Assembly: GCF_000972845.2 (NCBI RefSeq)
Contig: NC_040032.1
Coordinates: 12,160,002 to 12,224,001, forward strand
Source of the DNA: Larimichthys crocea
Lineage: Eukaryota > Chordata > Actinopteri > Sciaenidae
Reading direction: 5' to 3'
Length of the DNA stretch: 64,000 nucleotides
The notes under the pieces were generated by a model that had not been told where the DNA came from, ran no database searches, and saw only the letters and a program-made list of their open reading frames with translations. A program made the position numbers and the translations under genes. Each line of letters starts with the position of its first letter. Position 1 is the stretch's first letter. Shown piece after piece: positions 12,907 through 26,588 of this stretch.

Positions 12907-14889
12907 TCGTCTTTTCAACAGGTCGATTCACTTTTCACTAATCGAATTCTGCCCGTTTCAAAGAAGCTAAAAGTCTCTGATGGTCCCTCCGAGACAAAAA
13001 CCCGGTGTTTTAGAATAATAAATGTAAATGTTTCATTGAGTTTCTTCAGGTTTATTTAATATATCACGACAGCCGTGGGTTCCAGTGCGTCACTGGTAAG
13101 ATACAAAGCAGATTTTCTGCTACTGTATCTGTATATTTCCAGCAATGATATCCGCTAAAAAAAAAAGAAAAACCCTCCAGTACAAAAGTGCATGATGACA
13201 TTATTAGTATTACTTAGCACCATTTCTTCATAGCTCACATAATGCATGTCAGTGTGCATAGAGGACCCCTGTTAAGCAGATCTCTCTCTTGGGACAGTGT
13301 CGGGGGGCCCAGAGGAAGGTAAACCCTAATGAGGACATAGTTACGGCACTCACACATCCTGAGAGAGCTGTGATCATCGGATGGTAAAAAGCAAAACGCT
13401 CCCTAGGAAACAGCTTGACCCCGCTGCTCCTTGTTTCCTCATCCTGCCATTCCTATTATTCAAATATATTTATATATTTATATCATTATTTATCCGCTGT
13501 GAGTGGAAGGAACCGGCACAGCAACACCTCATCTGCATAAGACAGTAGCTAACTGCCCGAGTAGCGCCTCGGGATACGAACAGATGGGAGTGTTTAGCAA
13601 CCTTACCCACTTTACCCCTCCCACCCAAAACACACACATATGTACCAGAACACACACACCTCCTCCAACTCTTCATCCCCACCTCTCTTCTACCCTTTTT
13701 CTCTCTTGTGCACCCCCCCCACCTCCCGCCAAATGTTCAGTTAACCTGTCAGTTCTCATTGCCCAAAATTCAAGATGCCATATGCCGCACTCTGACTTCT
13801 AACCCTCCGCCGCCGCCGCTCTTCGCTGTCTCCTTCATGGTGACATGAAAGTCCCCCCCCACCACCACCCCACTTTGAAACGCGAGGATGTCTTCCCTCC
13901 GCCGTTTGATTCTGGAACGCCTGGCTGAGATCACAGCGATTGTAGGCGTAGCTCGTCTTGTATAATAAAAGCAGTCACTTAGTGCTGCACGGCGCGGCGG
14001 GGGCGCGTTTAGCATCGATGGGACGTTTGATGATCTACCTGTGTAAATATGACTTATGATGTCACATCCTCGGCTTGGAAACATCTCGTCTCATCATCTT
14101 GCTCGACAGATGATGAATTTAAATGTTTTAAAGTCTCGCTGACTTTTGACTGATTTGTTAAAGCGAGCGTACAATAAACCCTGGCAGCCCGAGAGCTTGT
14201 CCTGCGTTATAACATCTAATAACAGTCTCTTCTGTGAGCTTTGGCAGTCCTGTCCAGTGAATTCTGGGCCATTTGCCCTTGCACAGAGGGCAGCTCCCAG
14301 CAGGCCTGGCTATAGTGACAGTTTGTTGTTGTTTATAAGGTCATCCCCACCATAGGGGGCAGCATATTCATTACACCCACCCCATGGCTCTGTTTGTCTC
14401 TGGCAGTCTGTTTCTCTGTGGGCTCCTGTCATAAGGTCAGAGGGTACTTAATATCATCCTCCTCTTGTCTTCACAACAGGACCAGGAAAGTCATCACGCC
14501 TCTGGAAAGAGTTAAAAGGGTTAATTGGCCTCATCTAAAAAGAAAAATGGCAAGTTTACATCTGTAACCGTCGAGTCGTCCTGCTCGGAGGTGGAGCAAG
14601 ATTCATGAGCTGCAAAGAGTCACAATCATTCCTAGAAAATGAACGTGCAACTATTTTCAGTTGATTTAATCATTTGAAGGATGGAAGTTGAAATCGCAAG
14701 CCATAAAACACACATGGTTGGGTACGCCCAGTAGCCTGTTGTGGTCAGTATTGCCTGTTAGATCGATATTTCTGGGTAAATGACAGTGTAGGTTGCTTAA
14801 ATAAGTCTTGGTTGTTGAGCCGGTGACTCCTAAAACGACATATGACCATTGGAGAGGACCAGCGACACGCGTAGCAGCTCTGAGGGCGT

Positions 14890-14960
14890 GGTTAATGTTG
14901 TGAAATGGTCGCAGTTTGGTTAGGTTTAGGAAAAGATCGTTACATTATGTACGTGATCTC
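14890..14960 (+). repeat. Possible interspersed repeat fragment
   Basis: GTTTGGTTAGGTTTAGGAAA followed by AGATCGTTACATTATGTACG resembles a dispersed fish sequence (TTAGGTTTAGGAAAAGATC). No ends found; tentative. Confidence 0.3.
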
Positions 14961-16403
14961 AGTAAAGCATGTTACGTAAATTAGATTACAATGCTGACTT
15001 TTTGAAGAGCAGTCTGACTGGGTGAAAATTCTTTGGTTGACCCGTCCATCCATCCATTGTAACCCTTTCCCATAACTTTGTCACTCTTCATACTCCACCT
15101 GCTTTCCTGCTTTACGTCAACGCCTAATAAACATAAATATGGGTTGTAATAAAGTGCTTGCACATCCTACGGTATGTGTTTTTGGAGAGGACGGTCTGGT
15201 ATCTCTTGTTGAAGCCATTGTGGCCACATTTCTGGAATAATAGTAACCACATGGTTTAACAGTAGCACAACCAGCCACCAGTCATAAAGCCGTGAGTAAA
15301 CCAACTCAACAATATCTCTAAAGTCAGCTAACATTAGTCGGGCAGCAGAATCCTTGAATGTATTGAATTAAGCATCGTTGAGTTCAACTTTTTCATTTGT
15401 AAGAGTGGGAATGTGTTATTTCTTCTATTCAAGGCTCGCTTTAAGACATCCATCAGCCAAAAAATGCAGCATTAGAAGTGAGAATTTGCTGCTTGTCTTC
15501 CTCTTCACGTGTAGTAAACTGAATATCTTTGGAGTTTGGACTATTGGTCTGACGTTGCATGACACCAATTTTGGGTTTCAGGAAAATGTGAAAATGCTTT
15601 TCTGATGTTTTCTAGAAAAAAAAAACAATTAACCAATTAACTCCAATGAAGTCAAAGTGCAAAATATATTTAATTTGTTTTACAGCACACAGCTCAGTAA
15701 TTAACACTTTACCGGTGGTAAATTTTTATTCTTGAGAAATCACCTGCGAAAAAAAAGCTTGTAGTGTTCCTGAAAGAGGAACACAGAGAGACAGAGAGAC
15801 ACAGAGTAAGGAAGTGTCTGGGAGTGGGAGAAGCAAGCTAAGTGAGGTTGTTAGGAAGGAAGCGCTGACAGTCCAATCCAGCACAGCGACCATTCAAAAG
15901 ACAGCTCCTTTTGTTTCTGCCTCCCTTTCTTCTGCCAGGGTAGAAAAAGAGGGTGAATCTCTCTGTGCGCAGTAACCCACTGACACCTCCCTCTGATCTG
16001 CCTCCTGCACTCTACCTCCTCCACACCACCACCACCACCACCACCATCACCCCTCCCTTCCCTCGACTACATCCCTTCACCAGCACTCTCCTCTCCCTCC
16101 ACCGCTCCATCGCTCGCTCTCTCCCTCCCTATGCATATGCCATTGCCTAAGAGTCACTCTCCTGGTTGCCACAGTAACCAGCTCACCTCTCTCTCTCCCT
16201 CTCTCTCTCTCTTCGTCTTTCTCCCTCTCACAATGCACCTAAACAGGAGAATCTGTCTCAGTCTGACAGAGACAGAGAGAAGGGAAATTGGGTGGTGGGG
16301 TGGGGGGGGCATATTTCAGAAAGATTGCTGTTGCACAATTGTCTTCCTTTTCCACCATTCTTATCTCCGCACGAAACACATAGCAGACAAGGCAAGAGAG
16401 AGA

Positions 16404-16436
16404 GAAAAGAACGAGAGAGAGAGAGAGAGAGAGAGG
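16404..16436 (+). repeat. (GA)n microsatellite
   Basis: Imperfect GA run, about 33 bp, upstream of the TCTG array. Confidence 0.93.
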
Positions 16437-16757
16437 GGGAAAACAAACATGAGGGAATAAAGACATGATATAAAAGAGAGCTCAGAATAACTGAGAGACC
16501 ACATGTGTACAAACCAAGCGCTCCCACAATGACAAGCTTTTTTTTTTTTGTTAGATTTACAGCAGCAGTAGCACCACCACTGCTAACAAGCATTCTCCAC
16601 CTGCTCCAGCCATATTTCCCCATCCCCCTCCTCCATATCAGTCCTCCCACCTCCTTCAGTCCCCCTCTCCTCTGCCTTGTCGTCTGTGAGGGGCAGTTAG
16701 GCGTCGGTGGTGGTGGAGGGTCTATAGCGTCTTAGACAAGTCATTCAGCACCTGAGC

Positions 16758-16792
<35 letters not shown>

Positions 16793-16807
16793 GTCTGTCT
16801 GTCTCTC

Positions 16808-16840
<33 letters not shown>

Positions 16841-16867
16841 GTCCCCCTGTCTGTCTTTCTGTCTGTC

Positions 16868-16900
<33 letters not shown>

Positions 16901-16934
16901 CTGTCTCTGTCCCCCTGTCTGTCTGTCTGTCCCC

Positions 16935-16988
<54 letters not shown>

Positions 16989-17115
16989 CCCTCTGTCTGT
17001 CTGTCTCTGTCTGTGTGTCTGTCTGTGTCTGTCTGTCTGTCTCTCTCTCCCCCTGTCTGTCTGTCTGTCTCTCTCTCCCCCTGTCTGTCTGTCTGTCTGT
17101 CTGTCTCTGTCCCCC

Positions 17116-17154
<39 letters not shown>

Positions 17155-17255
17155 GTCTGTCTGTGTCTGTCTCTCTCTCTCTCTCTCTCTGTCTGTCTCT
17201 CTGTCTGTCTCTCTGCCTCTGTCTATCTGTCTGTCTGTGTCTCTCTCTCTGTTTC

Positions 17256-17292
<37 letters not shown>
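16758..17292 (+). repeat. Long TCTG tetranucleotide array with CT and GT interruptions
   Basis: About 535 bp of (TCTG)n broken by CTCTCTCC, CCCCC and a GT run at about 16872-16900. It creates false open frames in several frames on both strands (CLSV-type and TDRQ-type repeats). Confidence 0.97.
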
Positions 17293-17293
<1 letters not shown>

Positions 17294-20200
17294 ACCATCT
17301 CTCTTGTCTCTAAATGTGTCCACTTCCACTCTCATTACCTCCGAATTACCCTGGACACAGCAACTGGTATCCGGATCACAAAGAGCAGAATGTAAATCAG
17401 TTACGTTCGTTCTGACGTTATTTGTGGGACTTCTTTTTTTTCCACTGGGTGGTGGCATGTTAAATGTTCCCCCGGTGATTGTGGTAATTTAGAGCAATAT
17501 GGTAATTGAGGTGCTGATGGCTATTTTTTTTTCCCCTCACCAGACGCTGTTTTCTTTTTTTTTTCTGTCCATTCATGAGCTGTTGTGGGCTAAATTACAT
17601 TGAAGGTTTAATTGGCTATTTTAGATCACGGGCATCGCGGTTGATGAATGATAAAAATCAGCTCAGTGATCATTGATTATCACTTTTCAGAGCATGCATC
17701 ATAAATTAGATCATCGTTGGCTCATGCTGATTCATTCATATAAGCCTAATAAGAATAGCACAGAGTACAACCTGTGATGTGTGCTGACACTGCATCTGCA
17801 GTGGTACACATGCATGAAATAGACGTGGCAGAAATGGAATATAATATGCATATGTATGTTTTAATTGGTGTATGATGACCTCAAAATAAGGTTCATTACA
17901 TTGTTTCTTAGAATCTATAGACACCACGAGTCTTCTTCTATGTTGAACTTCCATGTTTCTACAATAAAGCAAACTATCAAGATCGTGCTTTTCGTACATT
18001 TCGTTGTCACGGTAGTCTTGCCTTTCTTGCAACCTTGGTCGTTATAAAAGAAACTGTGCTTAAACAATGTTAATTGTCAGTAGGAAAGATGAAATAAAAA
18101 GTGCTTCATCCAGTCTGACCTCCTCCTTCTGTGTCTACGGTCCCAAAGGTGTAAGTCACTTGAATGTCAATCTCAGATAATGGATATCAAGACTTCCTTT
18201 GTAATCCTACATACACGTGAATAACGAGAACACTAATCTTTATAAACTGATATCTACATGTATATGCAGATGATCGAAAGCTTTGTAGTCGATAGTGGAT
18301 GAGTTCTGAGACTACATTAAGACCCGTGCGTGTCTGTTAACCTGCATGCAACCAGAGTCCGTCCAAACGTGACCGGTCAGTACTCCAGCACATGGACTAC
18401 AAACGGAAAGCAGAACTCTTCTGATGCCAAAATCTACGTCACTGCATGTTCCTGTCGTCTCAGAAGTCCTTCCTGATCTGGTCAAGTTTTTTTTGTGTGA
18501 GTGCTGATTTTGAAAGATGTTTTTTTTTTTTTTTTACTAAACAAAGTGCAGCCACTCATGCCCACACATCAATGCTCTAATTGCACAGTTGATGTTTTGC
18601 CAGACGCTACTCTCCGCCTCGATGAAGGCTGCGCACCTTTCAGAGTCTGCAAAAAGCCAACATTGAAAAATACACGGACGGTTCACCTGCTGCTGGATCC
18701 AGTCTTTAATCTTCTCCTGTAGCCTCCAACCTTTATGGAAAAGAAACACTTGTCTCTAATGCTTTGAACTCCTGACAGAAACCAGCAACTATTTGGTCAT
18801 ATGAATGTTCCTGTTGTGTTAAACAACCAGTAATATGGTCACCTACTGGTTTTCATGGTCCCCAATGATATCCTCATCTTGTCAAAGTAATAATTGGACA
18901 CAATGCCAAGTCTTTTAACTGTTACTGCTACAGAATCAGCTCCTAAAGATGGAAAAGCTTGACATTTCCATTTGTTCCTCTTTATCTTTAACAGTCATAT
19001 CCAGAAGGATCCAACCAAAGTCCAAGAAGTAATGGATTTAACACAACAAACTGTAGCTCAAACAGTGAGATCGGGATTTCTTCTAACGCTGCTCATTTAC
19101 ATTCGTAGTATGTCCGACCTGTTACATTAGATTTGTGTTTGCCAGCATTGAAATAATGCCCCATGCTCTGGCCTTGCTAATGGCATGGCTTTAAGGATGG
19201 ACCACGTTGGTCGATACCCAGATATCTCAGACATATAACATTAATCCTAAAGATGTTCTGACATTTAGAGGCTAAGCTAAGCATTGTAGATTGTGAACAT
19301 GGTAAACATCGCACCTTCTTATCAACGTGTTACTGGAGTATACTGACATGAGCATTTAGAGTGAACACTGTGCAGTGGTCACACGTGTTTATGTTCAGAA
19401 AGTCAATTAATTCTTCAAAACAGTGACGCTCCTCTTGAGTGTCCGTCCATCCGTCCATCCGTCCCTCCTTCCTCCACCCATGCAGGCTGGTATCTGGTGT
19501 TTATGGGCTTCCTCGGCAGGCGGGGTTGTTTAACGAGGGCAGAGGGACAGCGTGGCACTAATTGCTGTGTGTGATTTATACCAGGCTGGGACCAGGCAGG
19601 AACACAGGCAGACGATGGTACTCCGAGAGCAGCTGCTTCGCCCAATATTTACTTAACCCTCCGCTGGCGGGCCTGGCACTAGTGCCACTGACGATGGGTC
19701 TGTGGGGAGTCATTTCACTGCCTAGTGTTATGTATAGCGGCGGGGTTGGGGGCATGTTTGGGGACAGGCTCAAAGTGGGACTGTGCGCCGTTTGGGAAGG
19801 TAGATTGGAGCAATTAGAGGGAAGATTGTGATTGGTCTCCTGACAGTTTGCTACCCAGGAGGAATTGTTGCTAGGTGATGTAATCACAAGCTATTTTCAA
19901 AATAGTAGGATTTCTTTTTTTTTTTAAGACATCCTGGACTCGTCATTTCAAAAACATCATGTCATTTTTTGGTACAATAAATACACAGATAAGAATTAAA
20001 GAAGTATTTCACCTATTTTTTTCTGCATGGATGAACAGAGGAGTCCTTAATGGTGATTAGTAGCGCTCTGACTGTGGTCCTATATGAAACAGAATGATTT
20101 GTACAGTGCTCACTCTTCTTTCATGTGTTAGCAGTGATAGACACTTTCATCCCACGCCTGTCTGCCTGGCTCATCTGGAGTGATAGTCTGAGACGTCGTG

Positions 20201-21744
20201 GGGTTCGCATCCGCAACTCAATTAGTCACACCTCCAAATAAATTAGCGGCAAAGGGTGCCAAAGCGAGCTCCTGCAAGAACTTAAATAATATCCAAACAC
20301 TCACACCTCGTGCGAGCTTAATGAGCCATTTACACTTTAGAGAGTCAAACAAACACTGGAATCATGTTCGGTTCATGAACGAGCACATGCAAGATAAAAA
20401 AAAAAAAGAGAGAAGGGTGGAAAATAATGGAGGGGGAGCCTGATTCTGTCTCCACAGCAACATTGATTGATATTCTTCAGGTGGAGCAGCTGTCAAGCGG
20501 CCTGACCACTGCAAGCTAATGCTCTGCGGGGAGAGAGAGGTGGGACGCAGGAGGCGGAGGGGGGGGGAGAAACACCAAGGAAAAGGCAAGAGATGAAAAG
20601 CAAGGAGACAGAGGGGACAGCGACAAAGGAGGAGACGAGGAGGGAGGGAGATGAAATTGAAAAGCGATAATATAAAGGGAAGGGGGGGATATTTCTGTAT
20701 TTTTTTATGATGATTTTGAGCCATTGTAGGAAAGGTGGAGGCTCCTGTGAGAATCTGATTACATGGCAGTCGCGTCGTCCTGTAAACGAGGGGTGTGTCT
20801 CCATTCTTTCCTCTGGAGGCATAAAGGAGGATAAACGTGTGTGGAGTCAGGGTTGTTAAAGTCTTTTCATGTCGCTCATGTAAGCCAGCTGATATGTTTT
20901 AATGTTTGGTCTCTTATTAAATATTTGTTCTTGTACAATATCTACTCTAGGTGCCTGGAGCTATTGGCCTAATGTGATCCCACACAATATTTCAATACAT
21001 TTACAATATTTTGTCATTTTCTTTGGCCAAATTGAGAAATAAAACAACTCTTGGTGTTAAAATTCTTCCCTCTACAAACACTGATGTGCAGATCTCAGTG
21101 CTCTTGTGCAAATGTACGAGAGTGAGTGTGCAGCTTCCTCTAGATCTTTGTAGCTCGGCCATAAATATCCAGCTGGACTGATAAATGAATGTAGGTCTGA
21201 GTGAAATGACCTTGTAATCTAATTGTTGCCACGGCACATTCTGAAACCTTTACAAGGAAGTTGGTCAAAAGCCAGTCCTGCTATCTGCCCACAGGCCTGC
21301 CTTTTTTTTTGTGCTCATGTTTTTAGTTTAGAGAAGATTCATAATGCGGCGTCTGTCAGGAACTGTTTATCAGTTTACATCTGCAGCCGTAATTACACCG
21401 ACAGGTATACAGAATTAGATCCTCATGAACATCGTCTGTTTCTGCAACTTGCAGGTTCACTAATCAGAAACGTGTCGAGTAGGTAAACCAAGCAGCACTC
21501 TGCATAAACAATATAATAATCTTGATAATCAGCTGTTACGAGGTGGGATGGAGTTTGTGCTCTCTGTCTTGCTCTTTCACTTCACAATTTACAGTCTGTC
21601 AGTACACAGAGCGCACATTTACACTGAAGCGATAATTCTTTACTGACTGAAGTGTTTTGCCAGAGAAACTTTATGTTTTTATATATTTAAAATATGATAG
21701 TTATTTTTATTTAAAGGGGTTGGTAAAAACATAAACTAAATTTA

Positions 21745-22060
21745 ATGGTGCTGGGGTTAATTCTACTACTCCACCACAGCTCAAAGTTTTGTTTTGTTAT
21801 TTCACTACATTTATCTTCCAACTATAGTAACTCTGCAGATTATACAATAAATCTATGAATCTATAATGAGCATATAAAATGCGGTGCATCGTTAGACAGT
21901 AAATGAAACCACCCAACAGTCAATAAAATAGCTGGAATCAGCTCCACCTCAGCCAGCGACCTGAGTGAGTACTTTTACCTGTGTAAAGACTTGAGTGCAG
22001 GACTTCTACTTATAATGGAGTATCATATTAAAATACTTGTTTTCAGGCTAGTGTTGATAA
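21745..22060 (+). mobile_element. Non-autonomous DNA transposon (MITE) fragment, teleost AGTAC/TTTTACTT type
   Basis: Contains phrases typical of a very common fish MITE in the right order: CACTACATTTATCTTCCAAC, GTAACTCTGCAGATTA, ACCCAACAGTCAATAAA, AGCTCCACCTCAGCCAGC, GAGTACTTTTACCTGTGT, GTGCAGGACTTCTACTTATA, ATGGAGTAT. The left end is missing and the sequence is diverged. Recognition is from memory of fish genomes; no family name is asserted. Confidence 0.6.
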
Positions 22061-22149
22061 ACTCAAATCTCTTTTCTCAGTTCAATTTATTAAAATCTTA
22101 CAAGCAAGAATGTTCGATAACCTTTCCTAAGCATTTACAGTATAATACA

Positions 22150-22212
22150 GAGGTGGAACTAAGTACATTTACTCATGTACTGTGCTTAAGTGAAGTTTTG
22201 AGGTACCTTGTT
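22150..22212 (+). mobile_element. Left-end fragment of the same MITE type
   Basis: CAGAGGTGGAACTAAGTACA, TTTACTCATGTACTGTGCTT and GTTTTGAGGTACCTTG match the usual left terminus of this MITE. It lies 90 bp from the internal/right fragment. Confidence 0.55.
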
Positions 22213-23205
22213 TTTTTCACATGCACAATATTTGATCACCTTATTAAATATGTTGTATCATCACAGATTCTGCCCTGCATGCACACACAGATGTTTACGG
22301 TTGTTATGGGGTGATGAGACCTGCAGGTTGGAATTATGCAAAGCAGCGATGTTACGAAACATCATGTACTAATAAGAAGGATAAAAAGTTGTGACTTATC
22401 CCACAGCAACAGGAGAGAGATGTCAATCAAGCCCAGTCTGTGCACGCCCACACAGCCTTGGGGAAAAAAGGTCTAATCAGACAAATCCTGTGGGGGTGGA
22501 TCATGGTTGTGCAGGGTGTTTGAACGACCCAACACTTAATAATAGTATAGAAAACAGTTGAAATTAGATTTTTTTTTAATGTTTCCAGTATGTTTTTATA
22601 TAATTTTATGTGTTTTAATAAATGAGATAACAGTGCATTAGGACACGCTTGGATATTAGGGTCAGCATTATGTCATTTGATTCGAGAAAGCTCTTAAGAC
22701 AAGCTGATTTGCATGCGAGGTCTCGCTCCATTCACAGATTCCGACTCTCGTTTTCTGAAAATTCTGGTTTTATGGACTTAATACTGGAGTAAATATCATG
22801 TCAGGATGTAGTTTCTGTGATGTTGCGGACGGGCACTGTAGCTCCGGGCCATGATCAGACAAGGGTGACTCATTAGAGAGCAGCACTCTTGTCTCTTCAC
22901 GTCCTTCTACATAATCACTATAATGTGGTTTGCAGTCTTTTCATTTACAGACTGTCACATTCACAGCATGTCAGAGCGGTTTTAACCCATCAGGATTTCT
23001 TTTTTTTAATTCAAACTCGTTCTTTTAGTGAAATAACAGTTTGATGTGTTAATAGATGAGTACTGTCAGTGTGGTGCAGGCGCAGAGTGGGAAAAAAAAT
23101 GTCTCAATTTGTGAATGAAAGTGGCTTTACATGATTTCAGTACTGTACCGTTATCTTTATATTAGCTCTCATTGATTTGAGCGTTTGTTGGGTAGTTCGA
23201 TGTTG

Positions 23206-23226
23206 TTCAGCACCATGGAGAGTTCC
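23206..23226 (+). promoter_or_regulatory. RE1/NRSE-like motif (REST)
   Basis: TTCAGCACC then AT, GGAGAG and TTCC: 17 of 21 positions agree with the canonical RE1, including the whole left half-site and GGA of the right half. Predicted from sequence only. Confidence 0.4.
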
Positions 23227-25884
23227 TCCTCCCCAGTTTCAATCTGGAGATTTGAAAATGTTTGTTTAGATCGGTTTCTCCTTTTTTCATACATTTCTAT
23301 TTGACTAAAGTAGTTCTCGTTTTTAAATCAGTTCAGTAAATGTTTTTTAGAGATGAAGTGACAATAAAACAAAAGATTGTACAGAAACAGGTTAAACCTA
23401 CAACTACAAATTTGGCACTTTAAATTTGTAATAATTTTTGTGGTCAACAAAAGTTCCTTAACTGTGTTTCCCTACAAGTTTGCTTCATGTGATTTGTATT
23501 AGCTTATATAACTCGTTAAACAGGACACATTATATCAATCTGAGACTTAAATTAGCATTTAAAATGTACGTAAGAACAGAGTTTCACTCTTACTTTACCC
23601 AACTGCCTGCTTGTTCATTCTGTTGACATGGCTGCAGAGGTGGAGAGGAGAGTTTCCTGAAGCTGACAGGACAGTGCATCATGATGATCATCAATAATCA
23701 AACACTCTATTTAAACCATTTGACTTGAGCCTATCACAGAGCGTGGACATACACGACATAATGCATCTATTAATTATGTTCTATTTGTGTTTTTAATGTA
23801 TAGTTATTCATAACTATAATTATTAAATTGTAAAATTATCATCTCACATAATATCGGCCCCCAAATCCAGTATCAGTTATCAGGCTTTATGAAAAACTTC
23901 CATCTGCACTTGATAACTGTGTCTCTGTGCTGGTCAAGCTGCTGCTACCATGATTTAGCTGATAAAATGATGCCGGAGATTCACAACAAATTAAATCCTG
24001 TGACTAATTTTGCATAGAAATAATGTCCTAATGATCCATGCAATAATAAATCCATGCTTGAACATGGGGAGATGAAGGTAGTTGATTGTAAGATGACCCC
24101 ATGGTTTGCCTTGGCATTGGTAGGGACATCTCCCTACAGTCTGTAGTATCTACACTCATGATGTTAGGACATCCAATTATAACCTGCAAATCAGTTCCCA
24201 GCACAGACTTTCTGAATACACAAAAAATATTTTTTTCTTCTTGGCTAGGATCAAAGTACATCTGTGTCTGAGTCTGTGCAAAGCTGTGCGCACATGCGTC
24301 GTCTTGCCACGACTTCCTCCCACTCTCTTTTCTCTCACTTTCATCTCTCCCTCCCGCCACTCCCTCCTTTCCCTCCCCTCCTCAGTGTGGCTCCTGAATA
24401 TTTAATAAACCTGAATTACTGAGACCCTCAACCGTAATGACGGGGAAATCGGACAATTAAATCAGAAGGGCTCCGGCTTTAAGTCTCACCTCCCCCAGAG
24501 GAGCCAGAGATTATTTAAAGTGGCACACTGTTTGATTATCTAATCCTCCTCTTGCCCCCTCTGCTTTACTCACAGAGCGGCATCGCCTGCTCCACTTGCC
24601 ACCACAAATTACCATGAAACACCAATGAGCACTGTATTTAAGTCCTTTTCCATAAACGGGGAATGTGGTGCAATGAAGTCTCAGGGGAATGGCACTATGG
24701 GAGTAACTCTTTTACACTCAGGTTATCACAGTTTAGCAAGAGCTTGAAGGGTTGTCTTGTTCTCACTTAGGAAATGTAATTAACAACCACGTTGAGATGT
24801 GCACATTTGCATGAAAAACGCATTAGTTTGCACTGAAAATGGCACGTGTGTGCAAACATAATTTATGAGTGCGTGTCAGAGGTTTTTCGGGAGTTGGTTG
24901 CGGTTGAGACTTCTCTTCCTGAGGTGGCACAAAGGGGATTCGAGCTTTTCCTTTTTTTTTTTTCTTCCATCCTGAGCTTTCATCAGGCATGAAGTAGATG
25001 TGTAAACAAAGATCCGCTCAGATAACCCCCGACCTGCCACATTTGCTGTTTGAAGTGAAAAGCCAGCAGGCCTGGAAACAGTCTCGGCCTTTCTATCGGC
25101 CCTAAAACAAAAGCCTGTTTTGTTTGGGTTTGGCGATAAGTCGAATTGTTGTCAGCTTGACTTATTATCCAGACAAAGTGACGGATTGTGATTGAGTAGA
25201 TAGTAATAGCTTCCTTTATGCCTGCCAGTGCATCACACGCACACAGAGGTTCTCACAGACAGAGAGATGAATATTCATGATTATACAGCTGAGGCTCAAC
25301 ACTGGCTCATTTAGTGTTGGCCAGAGAGAGGCCAATGATAGCATTGTAAACACACAACCATCAGGGGTTTAATAGCTCTACTCCAGTACCGGCTAATTAC
25401 GCCACACATGCAGCCACACACACACACACAGGCACAGATTTGAAGGCTGTTGTGGCGGAGATTTCCCTCCTCAGTTTTGACTTCGGCAGACAAACATTTG
25501 TCTGGTGGAAGAAGAAAAAAAATGCTCACACAGCTGCCGCGACACAGTCTGCTAGAGAATAGAGACATCCTGTCATAGTATGTCACTGTCTGCCAAATAA
25601 GTCCTGTACAAATAAACTCTATTCTTACACTGCCCATTGTTTGATTCTGTTGATGTTTGATGAGATAGAGTTTCATTGGTCTGTCTACATCAGTTGTGCA
25701 CACAGTTTGCTGAACATATGGAGCAGTGCAGATTTAGGAGACCTCTATTTACAGAATATGGCAGAGGTGGAATATAATATACATAACTTTGTTTTGGTAT
25801 CTTGATGTCGTGTGCATGTTTGAATGCACGTAGTTTCTCCTTCAAGCTCGGAAAGAGAGAGGGGGATGAAATGAGAGGGTTGCA

Positions 25885-25945
25885 ATCCACAACTACACCA
25901 CTAGATGTCACTAATTCTGTCACACTAGTCCTTTTTAAAGGTGAA
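25885..25945 (+). repeat. Interspersed repeat fragment with CCACTAGATGTCACTAA core
   Basis: CAACTACACCACTAGATGTC, then ACTAATTCTGTCACACTAGT and CCTTTTTAAA, resemble a short dispersed sequence seen often in fish introns and UTRs. The family is not identified. Confidence 0.35.
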
Positions 25946-26564
25946 CTGAAATCACGCTTAACATTTCTAATGATTTCAAAGACGGTGCGTGTTTCAGCAG
26001 CGTAAATCCAATGGATGGCGCAGTTGTGCTGATGTGCAAGAATATGGAAGTTTACCAGTTTTCTATGGTGGAAATCCATTTTTGTCTGACCAACAACCAT
26101 CTACTGTAATACACTGACTATGGACGAGTACCTCAAGTAATCTCACTTCAAAATACTCCCCAAAAATATAATATATGTTTACGAGTCTTGAGGTCTACTT
26201 GGAGTCTTACCGCACCGTGTGAAATCAGCGTTAGTTGCAGCTAAGAATTAGAAAGAGGTGAGTTCACCAGAGCTCTGTCGCCCCCTCGTCACCTCTGCTT
26301 GAGGCTAGCATAAGACCCAAGGCTGCATAAGACACTAGTAGTGCAATGCTAAATCAGTGGAATAATCTTTTAATAGCAAAAAATCACAGCCACCACTGTG
26401 GCTCTTATTTTGGATTGATATGTCAGATGCCCTGATAAATCCAAAATGTAGTTTTAATTAAAATACTGTTTAAGATTGTACCTTTTTAAACCTCATACGC
26501 GTGAACAGCTGCCATCCGAACTATTTATCATGCATCATTACTGATTTACTCTTTCTTGTATCGT

Positions 26565-26588
26565 TATATATATATATATATATATATC
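26565..26588 (+). repeat. (TA)n microsatellite
   Basis: About 24 bp of TA. Confidence 0.95.

Noticed and set aside
14341..14360. CTCF-like ACCATAGGGGGCAGC
   Set aside because: The core AGGGGGCAG is present but the upstream CCA is out of register; too weak to list.
16758..17292. Repeat array considered as CRISPR-like
   Set aside because: No spacers; plain microsatellite in a eukaryotic intron.
16741..17492. Long open frames on both strands (Arg/Asp/Thr/Gln repeats; Cys/Leu/Ser/Val repeats)
   Set aside because: They are translations of the TCTG array, whose four-base unit without stops is open in every frame; no non-repeat domain.
26101..26160. Possible third fragment of the AGTAC-type MITE
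   Set aside because: Similarity limited to a few short words; not convincing.
26270..26290. CTCF-like motif on the - strand (CGCCCCCTCGTCA)
   Set aside because: Only about 12 of 17 positions fit.
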